From HRBIN30 sp964534275 (GTDB lineage: Bacteria > Desulfobacterota > Binatia > HRBIN30): a stretch of 64,000 bases of DNA. The notes beneath the pieces were generated by a model. It saw nothing but the letters and a program-made list of their open reading frames with translations, was not told the DNA's origin and did not search any database. Positions within the stretch are counted from its first letter, which is position 1; the number at the start of each line of letters is the position of its first letter. Position numbers and translations under genes: made by a program. Shown piece after piece: positions 33,537 to 40,663 of this stretch. The DNA lies in the NCBI GenBank assembly GCA_964534275.1, contig CAZHQG010000011.1, positions 51,548-115,547 on the forward strand. The letters run 5' to 3'.

Positions 33537-34831
33537 CAAAGTCGGCTGCTCCTGCTGTTGTCGGACTGTTCCGACGGCTTGGGCTTAGGGTGTCTACCAA
33601 CGGCACCGTTGCGATTGTGGGCGCTGAACGACTTGACAACCGGGCAAAAGAGGTCGTGGAATACCTGTTCAACCAGTACGAGCCCGAGCTAACCAAAGCA
33701 CTTGAGGGCGATAGCCCCGAAGGAAGCCCTCGGGCGTATACCCTTGCCGAGCTAGCGGCCCTCGATGTTCCCGAAGACCCACCGTCGCTGCCCTTGCTCG
33801 GGCAGCCGGGCTACATCGTGGAGGGCTGGTCACACATCGTTGCTGCCCTTCCCAAGACCGGGAAGACCGAAATGCTCTTCGCAAGCGCTGTCGGCTGGGC
33901 TCAGCAAGGCCGGAACGTCTACTGGATAAGCGAAGAGCAAACAAAAATCTGGAGCCTTCGGGCGAAGCGGTTGGCTCAGGTGCCCGAAAACTTGGTGGTG
34001 GCACCAGTACTGAGCCCGGAAGAATGCGAAGCGGCCCTCGACGAGGCCGGGCAAGACAAGTGGAGCGTGGTGATTGTTGACACCCTGAGGCACGTTCTGG
34101 GGCTCCAAGACGAGAACTCGAACTCGGAAGTAGTGGCAGCCATCAAACGCTGCGAAGAGCGGCTAAGGGGCAAAACCCGTATCTACGTTCACCATGCGCG
34201 CAAGGGCGAGGGCGAGCACGGGAAGGCGGTTGCCGGCGGCACTGCGTTCACGGCAGCCGTCGACCGTGTGTTGGAAATCCGGCACGTCGACGGGCACGAC
34301 ACCCGACGGCGCATCCACGTGATTTCGCGGCTTACGACCCCGCATGACCTGCTCGTTGACCTGGAAGACGGCAGGCCCGTGGCCCTGGGCGACCCTGCCG
34401 AGTACACCGTTGCCGAGACTGCCAAGGCAATCACGGCGGTGCTGGAGGGGCAAGATTGGCACACCCAGAAGCAAATCCGGGACATGCTCGGCAGCGACGT
34501 GGGAGCCCTGCTCGTCAAGCGGGCGCTCGACGACCTGGTTCAACGGGGCGTCGTGGAGCGGGACCCACCCGAGAAGAAGCAAGGGGCAACGTACAAGTAC
34601 CGGTTAACTTCCGGGAGCGGCGGCCCGAACTTCACTTCTACCCCTAAGGGTGGAGCTGAAGAAGTGAAGTCAGGCGACCCCAAGCCCGGTAACTTCACTT
34701 CTCCCCTAGGAGAGGCTGTAGAAGTGAAGTCGGGAAACCCCGAGGCCGGCAACTTCACTTCTACCCTAGGAGAGGCTGTAGAAGTGAAGTCAGGAGAGCC
34801 GGTAGCCCACGACGGCAAACGGTGGTTCTAG
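33533..34831 (+). CDS. RecA-like AAA ATPase (RepA-helicase-like) with palindrome-encoded C-terminal repeats
   Basis: 432 residues. Residues ~1-60 resemble a TubC-like docking domain. Walker A ALPKTGKT at 105-112, Walker B VVIVD at 179-183 and the AAA_25 signature HHARKGEGEHGKAVAGGTAF at ~220-239 mark a hexameric RepA-type helicase/ATPase. Residues ~295-358 look like a winged helix (HTQKQIRDMLGSDVGALLVKRAL). Residues 366-419 are three tandem NFTS(T/P)...EVKSG repeats encoded by the palindromes at 34628-34790. Probable replication ATPase of the element. ATG at 33533 overlaps the upstream stop. The repeat tail is absent from the catalytic fold and is odd. Confidence 0.85.
   Translation: MTKSAAPAVVGLFRRLGLRVSTNGTVAIVGAERLDNRAKEVVEYLFNQYEPELTKALEGDSPEGSPRAYTLAELAALDVPEDPPSLPLLGQPGYIVEGWSHIVAALPKTGKTEMLFASAVGWAQQGRNVYWISEEQTKIWSLRAKRLAQVPENLVVAPVLSPEECEAALDEAGQDKWSVVIVDTLRHVLGLQDENSNSEVVAAIKRCEERLRGKTRIYVHHARKGEGEHGKAVAGGTAFTAAVDRVLEIRHVDGHDTRRRIHVISRLTTPHDLLVDLEDGRPVALGDPAEYTVAETAKAITAVLEGQDWHTQKQIRDMLGSDVGALLVKRALDDLVQRGVVERDPPEKKQGATYKYRLTSGSGGPNFTSTPKGGAEEVKSGDPKPGNFTSPLGEAVEVKSGNPEAGNFTSTLGEAVEVKSGEPVAHDGKRWF
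34628..34790 (+). repeat. Three in-frame palindromic repeats (R3-R5) inside the ATPase gene
   Basis: R3 34628-34670, R4 34691-34730, R5 34751-34790; starts 63 and 60 bp apart, both multiples of three, so the reading frame is kept. Each has an AACTTCACTTCT arm and a GAAGTGAAGT arm. They encode NFTSTPKGGAEEVKSG, NFTSPLGEAVEVKSG and NFTSTLGEAVEVKSG. Same family as intergenic R1 and R2. Confidence 0.9.
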
Positions 34832-34833
34832 CC

Positions 34834-35256
34834 ATGGCTACGGGGCGCGAAATCGTCGCACGGCTGAGAGAACGAGGGCTCGAACTAACCCCGGACTTCG
34901 ACCGCAACGGCTTACTAGTCGGCCCCACACGGCTTATTGACGAGGCCACGGCGGAACTTATCCGCACCCACAAGGCCCAAATCCTGGAGGCCCTCGCAGA
35001 AGAGGCCCAAGCCGACGACGTTGTGGAGCATGGCAACGTTGCCGCGGTTCTCCTGGAAAGCCCGGTTTTTGGGCTCGTGTGGCTCGTGGCCGACACCCAG
35101 GCGCTCGACGAACACCCCGACATCGAAGTTTCCGGGCACCCCGTGCTCTTCTTCGAAGACGTGGAGGTGCTCAAGCGGCTACGTGGCCACGAAGAGGACT
35201 TAAGGCGGTTCCTAGAGGCCAAGCGCGCGTTCCCACGGGCGCGCGTGGTGCAGTGA
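34834..35256 (+). CDS. Small protein with TubC-like docking domain
   Basis: 140 residues. N-terminal GREIVARLRERGLELTPDFD then LLVGPTRLIDEATAELIRTHKAQILEAL resembles the TubC N-terminal docking domain that also appears on mobile-element primase and helicase proteins, and is similar in pattern to the first 60 residues of the preceding ATPase. The remainder is acidic alpha/beta (VVEHGNVAAVLLESPVFGLVWLVADTQALDEHPDIEV). Begins 2 bp after the ATPase stop. Role unknown; may mediate assembly with the ATPase. Confidence 0.6.
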   Translation: MATGREIVARLRERGLELTPDFDRNGLLVGPTRLIDEATAELIRTHKAQILEALAEEAQADDVVEHGNVAAVLLESPVFGLVWLVADTQALDEHPDIEVSGHPVLFFEDVEVLKRLRGHEEDLRRFLEAKRAFPRARVVQ

Positions 35257-35269
35257 GTGGAGGTCACCA

Positions 35270-35719
35270 ATGGCAATCGACTGGAAGGAGTGGGAACCCG
35301 AAGACACCGAGCCCCTGCCCCCTGGGTTGTCACCCCCGGTTGGGCGACGGGCGAGAAGGCCCACCCTGGGCACCGAGCCCCCGCAAAGCCACACCCTGCC
35401 CCCGTGGCTCGCGACGGCGTTTGGGTACGTCGTGGAGCATTTGGTGCCTTCCTTGCGGGCGTTCGTAGTCAGTTGCGTGCGGGAGGCCCTCCAGGGCATC
35501 GAGGCCGAATGCCCGAAGCCGGCGGCTCCAAAGCGGCTCGTGGGCGCAACCGAGCTGGGTAAGGCCCTCGGAATCCACCCCACTTGGTTGCGGGCTGAGG
35601 CGAAAGCGGGCAGGCTACCCGCGGTTCGCACTGGCCGACGTTTCCGCTTCGACCCCGAAGAGGTAATAGAAGCCCTCAAACGCCAAGGCGCGGAAGGAGA
35701 AGGCCATGGCCATTGCTAA
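35270..35719 (+). CDS. HTH protein, excisionase/MerR-like C-terminal domain
   Basis: 149 residues. Disordered Pro-rich N-terminal part, an amphipathic/hydrophobic helix (TAFGYVVEHLVPSLRAFVVSCV), and a C-terminal winged HTH (LVGATELGKALGIHPTWLRAEAKAGRLPAVRTGRRFRFDPEEVIEAL) of the excisionase family. GTGGAGG site precedes ATG at 35270. It overlaps the integrase gene by 14 bp; this arrangement (HTH-Xis then Int) suggests it is a recombination directionality factor or regulator of int. Confidence 0.8.
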   Translation: MAIDWKEWEPEDTEPLPPGLSPPVGRRARRPTLGTEPPQSHTLPPWLATAFGYVVEHLVPSLRAFVVSCVREALQGIEAECPKPAAPKRLVGATELGKALGIHPTWLRAEAKAGRLPAVRTGRRFRFDPEEVIEALKRQGAEGEGHGHC

Positions 35720-36881
35720 GCGGCGCGGAAAGTGGGTTGTCGACTACTATGGCCCCAACGGGCGACGACACTGGAAGTCGTTTGCCACCAAGCGGGAAGC
35801 CGAGGCGTTCTGGGCAAGCATCCAGCCCAAGCTAGCCCGTGGCACCCTCGTCGACCCGAGGGAGCTACCGAAACTCGTTCAGTTGGCGAAAGAGTGGTGG
35901 GAGGCAAAGCAATATGTGCGCCACGGCACCATCGTACACTACGAAGCACGATTGAAGCGTATTTTGGCTGCTCTCGGGAGGGTGAGAATCGACCTGCTGC
36001 GGGTGGAGACTGTGGAGTGGTTCCGGAATCAGCTTCTTTCCGAAGGGCTTAGCCCCCGCACCGTGAATTCGTGTCTATCCACCCTCGCACAGATACTCGA
36101 CGTTGCAGTGCGGCGGGAACTTATCGACCGGAACGTTGCCCGGATTGCCGAACGGGCGAAGGCGAAGCGCGGCGAGGTGGTGGCCCACGAAGACCTAGAA
36201 GGCGCGCACGACGTCACCGAAGTGCTCACACCCGAAGAGGCCCGGCGGCTTATCGAGGCAGCCGAAGAGGGCTTCTACCGAACGTTCTTCCAGGTTGCCC
36301 TATCCACGGGCGCTCGTGTGGGAGAACTCACGGCCCTTCACTGGGAAGACATCGACTTCGAGGCCAACACCCTGGTCATCAGGCGAAGTGTGGCCTGGAA
36401 GGCCGGAAATCCGCTATTTTCCGCACCGAAGACCAGAGCCGGCGTGCGTCGGCTCACCATGACCGAAGAGCTTGCCCATGTGCTCAAGGAGTGGAAACTT
36501 GCCTGTCCCCCAGGCCCGCTCGTGTTCGCCACGGAAGACGGCTTGAAGCCCCGGCATCGGGGCACGATTGCCAAACTGGGGCTTAAGCCGGCGCTCAAGC
36601 GAGCCGGCATCAACAAGCGCGTCACCCTGCACACCCTTCGCCACACCGTGGCAAGCATGCTCATCATGCAGGGCGTCGACGCCATCGAGGTTGCCCGCTT
36701 CCTGGGGCATGCCAACCCCCAGGTCACCATGCAGATTTATGCCCACTGGTACAACAGCCGGAAGACCGAGCCCGTCATGGGCGTTCTGCAGCGAGCCCTT
36801 GGGCTCAGCGAACGACCGTTCGGACAGGAGCGGTTGACGCAGCGCGGTACTGCGAGAACCGTGCCAACGGAAAATCACTAG
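35706..36881 (+). CDS. Tyrosine-type site-specific integrase
   Basis: 391 residues. N-terminal arm-binding-like domain (KWVVDYYGPNGRRHWKSFATKREAEAFW), SAM-like core-binding domain (~55-155), and catalytic domain with the full set of residues: Arg204 (TGARVGEL), Lys242, His309 and Arg312 (HTLRH), His335 (GHANPQ) and Tyr345 (QIYAHW). Catalyses recombination between the tRNA-Arg attB and the circular element. Adjacent to the right attachment site, as expected for tRNA-targeting elements. Confidence 0.96.
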   Translation: MAIAKRRGKWVVDYYGPNGRRHWKSFATKREAEAFWASIQPKLARGTLVDPRELPKLVQLAKEWWEAKQYVRHGTIVHYEARLKRILAALGRVRIDLLRVETVEWFRNQLLSEGLSPRTVNSCLSTLAQILDVAVRRELIDRNVARIAERAKAKRGEVVAHEDLEGAHDVTEVLTPEEARRLIEAAEEGFYRTFFQVALSTGARVGELTALHWEDIDFEANTLVIRRSVAWKAGNPLFSAPKTRAGVRRLTMTEELAHVLKEWKLACPPGPLVFATEDGLKPRHRGTIAKLGLKPALKRAGINKRVTLHTLRHTVASMLIMQGVDAIEVARFLGHANPQVTMQIYAHWYNSRKTEPVMGVLQRALGLSERPFGQERLTQRGTARTVPTENH

Positions 36882-36974
36882 GCACCAAGCGGCAAAGTGC
36901 CCCTTCTAGGAACCAGTGTGCCCAAAAAGCATCGGAACACGATTTCTTTGCAGTTGACACTTCTGCAGTCGTGT

Positions 36975-37096
36975 TCCGATAGAATCGCGGAAACCCTTGT
37001 GGGACAAGGCGTTCCGCGTCATGGTAGCAAAATGGTAGCAGAATTGGCCGAAGTGGCCTTCTGACCAAACGGTTGTTTGGTGGATTCTCTCGGAAA
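36975..37096. promoter_or_regulatory. Right end of element with TGGTAGC pair and hairpin
   Basis: TGGTAGC at 37022-37028 and 37033-37039 (11-bp spacing, same as left end) and CCTTGTGGGACAAGG near 36993, an inverted repeat lying ~100 bp downstream of the tRNA on its transcribed strand, which could serve as its terminator. The whole segment has a diverged copy at 31376-31497. The preceding bases 36882-36974 show no gene. Confidence 0.6.
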
Positions 37097-37155
37097 ATCA
37101 AGGAAATAGAAGTGCCCTCGGTGCGATTCGAACGCACGACCCCAGGATTAGGAAT
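37097..37155. repeat. Right attachment site (attR-like)
   Basis: 59-bp perfect direct repeat of 31498-31556. It overlaps the tRNA-Arg gene from its 3' flank to the anticodon loop, so integration keeps the tRNA intact. Confidence 0.9.
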
Positions 37156-37186
37156 CCTGTGCTCTATCCTTCTGAGCTACGAGGGC
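37113..37186 (-). tRNA. tRNA-Arg (CCT anticodon)
   Basis: 74 nt. Acceptor stem GCCCTCG/CGAGGGC, D arm GCTC...GAGC, anticodon stem CAGGA/TCCTG with loop TTCCTAA (anticodon CCT), T arm GTGCG-TTCGAAT-CGCAC and discriminator A. CCA is not encoded. Reads AGG codons. Integration target of the adjacent element; its 3' part is provided by the attR repeat. Confidence 0.96.
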
Positions 37187-37502
37187 ACGAACGACGGCCC
37201 AATTAACACAAGCGAATAGGGTTCCGTCAACCGAGCGAGAGCGTCTGGGTACCCTCTACAACCTCGAGATCTCGCGGTGCGAGCTCTCCTAAGTGGCCGT
37301 CGGCCGCGCTTGGCCGTTGTTTGCTTGCGGTCCCGATTCTCCCGCAGGACCAACGGAGGTCGAGCCTCTGGTGTGTGCGGCCGGTGAAGGGTTCTTCCCC
37401 TCTTGCTGCGGAGCGACGCTTTTGTGGTAAGCTGGCCGCACTTTGGCGCAGGTACGTGGACTGGTAGCGGAGCAGTGAGTGGAGTCATCGGGAACGGCGC
37501 AG
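37187..37502. other. Intergenic region between tRNA-Arg and secreted protein gene
   Basis: About 315 bp. Must contain the tRNA promoter (minus strand) and the promoter of the downstream gene; no convincing boxes, repeats or small gene were identified. Confidence 0.4.
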
Positions 37503-39500
37503 ATGATGGAGCAGAACGAACATCGAGGGTTGGAGTTGTCTACACGGTGGCTCTTCTTCATGGCTTTGGCGTTCGGGGTCTCCGTGCTCCCAGGAGGTTC
37601 GAATCCGGCGCGTGCAGCTACTTTCGTGGTGAACTTGATTCTCGATTTGCCGGATGCTCGGCCTGGCGACGGGGTGTGCGCCGCGGGTGACTCCGGAGTG
37701 TGCACGCTACGCGCCGCGGTGCAAGAGGCGAACTCGACCTCTGGGGAGGACCGGATCGAAATTCCGAGTCTCCAACCCGCGTTTCGCCTGACGAACCGCG
37801 GCCAGGACGACGAAGACGCTTCGCGAGGAGACTTGGACCTTCTTGCCGATGTCACGATCGAGGGCGTCGGTCCGGGGGTGGCAACCATCGACGGGGATCG
37901 GGGGGACCGAATTTTCGACATTCACTCCCCTGCCCGCGTAACCATTCGCAACCTGGTGTTGCGGCAAGGGCAAGTCGAGGCCGGGGGCGGAGCCATCCGC
38001 AACGCAGGAGTCTTGCGGTTGGAGGGAGTGACGCTTCGGGACAACGTGGTATCGGCTGGCGCCGGAGGCGCCTTGGTCAATCTCCCAGGGGCCCAAGCTA
38101 TCTTGATCAACTGCACCCTGGCCAACAACACAGCCGCGCCGATTGGTCAGGGTGGAGCCGTGGCAAACCTGGCCGGAGGAGTTCTGCAGGTGGAAAGTGT
38201 GACCTTCAGTGGAAACGGTGCCACCGCAGGCGGTGCAATCCACAACCTTGGCGATGCCAGCATTCACAATTCGATCGTTGCCAACAGCTCTATGGGGGCC
38301 AATTGTGCGGGCGTGCCGCTGCTTTCCCGGGGCTACAATCTGGATACGGGAGCGAGCTGCTTGTTCGACCAGTTTGGCGACCTGAACAACGCGGAACCAA
38401 ATTTGGGTGGCTTGACGTTCAACGGGGGGCTTTCGCTGACGATGGCCTTGCGCCCGGGCAGTGACGCGATCGACCGGGGAGATCCCGCCGACTGTCCGGC
38501 TCAAGATCAACGCGGGTTTCCGCGGCCGGCTGACGGAAACGGCGACGGATCTGCAGTCTGCGACATTGGCGCGTTCGAGGTAAACCCACCGACCCCTACT
38601 CCAACAATCACGAAGACCCCGACGCCTACGGTGCCCACCGCCACCCCGTCGCCTACTGCAACGGGAAGCCTCTTGACTCCGACAAGCACCCCGGTGCCGA
38701 GCGAGACCCCTAGCCCTCCTGGAGCCACGCTCACAGCCACAGTGCCGTCCCCTGAGGCGACCTTGACCACTACACCCTCGCCAACACCGACTCGATCACC
38801 AACCGCTCGCATTCCGATCCTCGAAGTCGCGAGCGTTACGGCCTTACCAGGGGACCGTGTGGATGTCGCGGTGCGTCTTTATACGGCAGAACTGCCGATT
38901 ACCGCAGTGCAAGCGGAAATCGTTTTCGATCCCGTCAATGCTTCGATTGCCCCGGCTCCAGATGGCATTCCAGACTGCCGAGCGAATGCCTCCTTGCAGA
39001 AGTCATTTCTCGCGCAGTATCGCCCGGAACCATGTTCCGGTGACGAATGCACCCGGGTGGCCGCGTTCTTGTTCTTCGAGTTGCCGCCCTTGACAGTGAT
39101 CCCCGACGGTAGCGTGTTGTGGACCTGCACAGTAGCCGTCGGGCGCGACACACCCGCGGGCGCCTACACACTCACGCTCCAGGACGTTTTGGTCGTGGAC
39201 GACGAGGGAGAACCAGTAGCCGGTGTGCGGCTAAGTCACGGCGCGGTCGTGGTGTCTGCCCCGACGCCGACGCCGACAAGCACACCGTCCCCGACTCCTT
39301 CGCCAACCCCTCTGTGTGCCGGCGACTGTAACGGAGATGGCATCGTGACCATCGATGAACTGGTGACTCTCGTCGCTATTGCATTGGACGTCCGTAGGCC
39401 AGCGGATTGTCTGGCTGGGGACCGCGACGGCAACAACACGATTACGATCGAAGAAATCGTTGCCGCAGTGGCGCGTGCTCTCGTCGGGTGTACAAACTGA
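37503..39500 (+). CDS. Secreted beta-helix protein with cohesin-like and dockerin-like domains
   Basis: About 665 residues. N-terminal signal (WLFFMALAFGVSVLP...ARAATF), a CSLREA-like segment (LDLPDARPGDGVC...CTLRAAVQEANS), a right-handed parallel beta-helix (~95-300, GGGAIRNAGVLRLEGVTLRDN-type repeats), a Thr/Pro/Ser-rich linker, a cohesin-like beta domain (ILEVASVTALPGDRVDVAVRLYTAELPITAVQAEIVFDP), a second TP-rich linker and a terminal dockerin-like pair of Ca-binding loops (DCNGDGIVTIDEL; DRDGNNTITIEEI). Extracellular, probably adhesive or matrix-binding. ATG at 37503 is preferred over an upstream GTG. Confidence 0.82.
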   Translation: MMEQNEHRGLELSTRWLFFMALAFGVSVLPGGSNPARAATFVVNLILDLPDARPGDGVCAAGDSGVCTLRAAVQEANSTSGEDRIEIPSLQPAFRLTNRGQDDEDASRGDLDLLADVTIEGVGPGVATIDGDRGDRIFDIHSPARVTIRNLVLRQGQVEAGGGAIRNAGVLRLEGVTLRDNVVSAGAGGALVNLPGAQAILINCTLANNTAAPIGQGGAVANLAGGVLQVESVTFSGNGATAGGAIHNLGDASIHNSIVANSSMGANCAGVPLLSRGYNLDTGASCLFDQFGDLNNAEPNLGGLTFNGGLSLTMALRPGSDAIDRGDPADCPAQDQRGFPRPADGNGDGSAVCDIGAFEVNPPTPTPTITKTPTPTVPTATPSPTATGSLLTPTSTPVPSETPSPPGATLTATVPSPEATLTTTPSPTPTRSPTARIPILEVASVTALPGDRVDVAVRLYTAELPITAVQAEIVFDPVNASIAPAPDGIPDCRANASLQKSFLAQYRPEPCSGDECTRVAAFLFFELPPLTVIPDGSVLWTCTVAVGRDTPAGAYTLTLQDVLVVDDEGEPVAGVRLSHGAVVVSAPTPTPTSTPSPTPSPTPLCAGDCNGDGIVTIDELVTLVAIALDVRRPADCLAGDRDGNNTITIEEIVAAVARALVGCTN

Positions 39501-39525
39501 CAAATGTGCCCTGAGGAGGATCAAG

Positions 39526-39948
39526 ATGGCGAGCGTGTTCACACGAATCATTCGAGGAGAATTGCCGGCCAGGTTCGTTTGGAAGGACGAGCAATGCGTG
39601 GCGTTTCTGTCGATTCATCCGCTGCGACCCGGGCACACCCTTGTGGTGCCGCGCGAGGAAATCGACCACTGGTTGGACTTGCCACCGCCGCTGCTCACCC
39701 ACTTGACCCATACAGCCCAGAAAATTGGCCGCGCAATCCAGCGCGCGTTTCAGCCTACGAAGGTGGGCCTCATGTTAGCCGGGCTCGAGGTGCCTCACGT
39801 GCATTTCCATGTCGTACCGATCGATTCGGTGTACGATTTGGATTTTGCACGCCAAGACTTGAACCCGAAGCCAGAAGATCTGGATCGTGCGGCAGAGGCC
39901 ATTCGGCAAGCGTTGCGTTCCCTTGGCTATCCTGAAGTTGCCGCGTAA
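39526..39948 (+). CDS. HIT-family hydrolase
   Basis: 140 residues. Histidine-triad motif HVHFHVV near residues 90-96 with the upstream HPLRPGHTLVVPREE block. AGGAGG precedes the ATG. HIT proteins hydrolyse or transfer nucleotidyl groups (purine nucleoside phosphoramidates, dinucleoside polyphosphates). Lies between secreted protein genes; no functional link apparent. Confidence 0.92.
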   Translation: MASVFTRIIRGELPARFVWKDEQCVAFLSIHPLRPGHTLVVPREEIDHWLDLPPPLLTHLTHTAQKIGRAIQRAFQPTKVGLMLAGLEVPHVHFHVVPIDSVYDLDFARQDLNPKPEDLDRAAEAIRQALRSLGYPEVAA

Positions 39949-40000
39949 GGGCAGACTTCCGGATGATACTGGATGCCAACACACTGTGGAGGGATGACTC

Positions 40001-40603
40001 ATGCGGCAGTTGCTCGGACGGCGATGGTGGCTCGGGGCTGTTGGTCTTCTGTGCGCCGGCAGTGCCCAGGCTGTGCAGGTGTACGAAATCGATCCAGCGC
40101 ACACCGCAGTACATTTTGGTGTGCGACACATGATGGTGTCTACCGTGCGTGGGACGTTAGGCAAGGTAACCGGGACGGTCTGGTTGGACGATCAAGACAT
40201 CACTCGCTCGCGCGTCGAGGCCACGATCGACGCTGCCGGGATCGACACCCGGGAACCCAAGCGGGACGAACACCTGCGATCCCCGGACTTCTTGGACACG
40301 GCCAAGTACCCCACGATTACGTTTCGGTCGAAGCGGGTCGTGAAACGGGCCGACGATCAATATGAGGTGGTTGGCGATCTAACGATCAAAGGGGTAACCC
40401 GCGAGGTGACCCTTCACGTCGAAGGCACTCCGCAGCCTTTCACGGACCCGTTCGGTAACGAGCGCATGGGTGGCACGGCGCGCGCGAAGATCAACCGACA
40501 AGGCTTTGGCGTGAATTTCAACAAGGTCATAGACAACGGGGGCTTGCTCGTTGGAAACGAGGTCGACGTTACGATCGACGTCGAGGTGGTTCGCAAGAAG
40601 TAA
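40001..40603 (+). CDS. YceI-family periplasmic protein
   Basis: 200 residues. Signal peptide (RRWWLGAVGLLCAGSAQA) then the lipocalin-like YceI domain: YEIDPAHTAVHFGVRHMMVSTVRG, DEHLRSPDFLDTAKYPTITFRSK, GVTREVTLHVE and C-terminal VGNEVDVTIDVEV. The fold binds isoprenoid-chain lipids in the structurally known members. Ligand here is unknown, but a hydrophobic carrier fits the DUF1329 and LolA-like neighbours. Confidence 0.9.
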   Translation: MRQLLGRRWWLGAVGLLCAGSAQAVQVYEIDPAHTAVHFGVRHMMVSTVRGTLGKVTGTVWLDDQDITRSRVEATIDAAGIDTREPKRDEHLRSPDFLDTAKYPTITFRSKRVVKRADDQYEVVGDLTIKGVTREVTLHVEGTPQPFTDPFGNERMGGTARAKINRQGFGVNFNKVIDNGGLLVGNEVDVTIDVEVVRKK

Positions 40604-40617
40604 ATTGCGACACGGAA

Positions 40618-40654
40618 CGCAGCGGGGGCGCGGGGAAGCACGTCCCCCGCTGCG
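40618..40654. terminator. Bidirectional terminator hairpin between convergent genes
   Basis: CGCAGCGGGGG (40618-40628) pairs perfectly with CCCCCGCTGCG (40644-40654), an 11-bp GC-rich stem with a 15-nt loop, in the 60-bp gap between the yceI-like gene and the convergent DUF1329 gene. T-rich tails are weak on both sides. Confidence 0.7.
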
Positions 40655-40663
40655 ACTGCAGTG

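Larger units (their letters stand above)
31498..37155 (+). mobile_element. 5.6-kb integrative element inserted in the 3' end of tRNA-Arg(CCT)
   Basis: Bounded by 59-bp perfect direct repeats 5,599 bp apart, the right one forming the 3' half of an intact tRNA gene. All clear genes are on the plus strand: TerS-like HTH protein, excisionase-like protein, Cys-rich protein, small basic protein, RecA-like ATPase, docking-like protein, HTH protein, tyrosine integrase next to the tRNA. No capsid, tail, relaxase or type IV secretion genes, so it is either a small plasmid-like integrative element or a phage satellite that relies on a helper. Paired TGGTAGC boxes near both ends look like integrase arm sites. 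Confidence 0.9.

Noticed and set aside
32276..34790. CRISPR array made of the ~40-bp repeats
   Set aside because: Three copies are in frame inside a gene, spacing is ~20 bp of related sequence rather than unique spacers, orientation differs between copies, and no cas genes are present.
37707..38510. Minus-strand open frame of 267 codons opposite the secreted beta-helix gene
   Set aside because: Antisense to a protein with clear signal peptide, repeats and Ca-binding loops; the antisense product has no recognisable domain.
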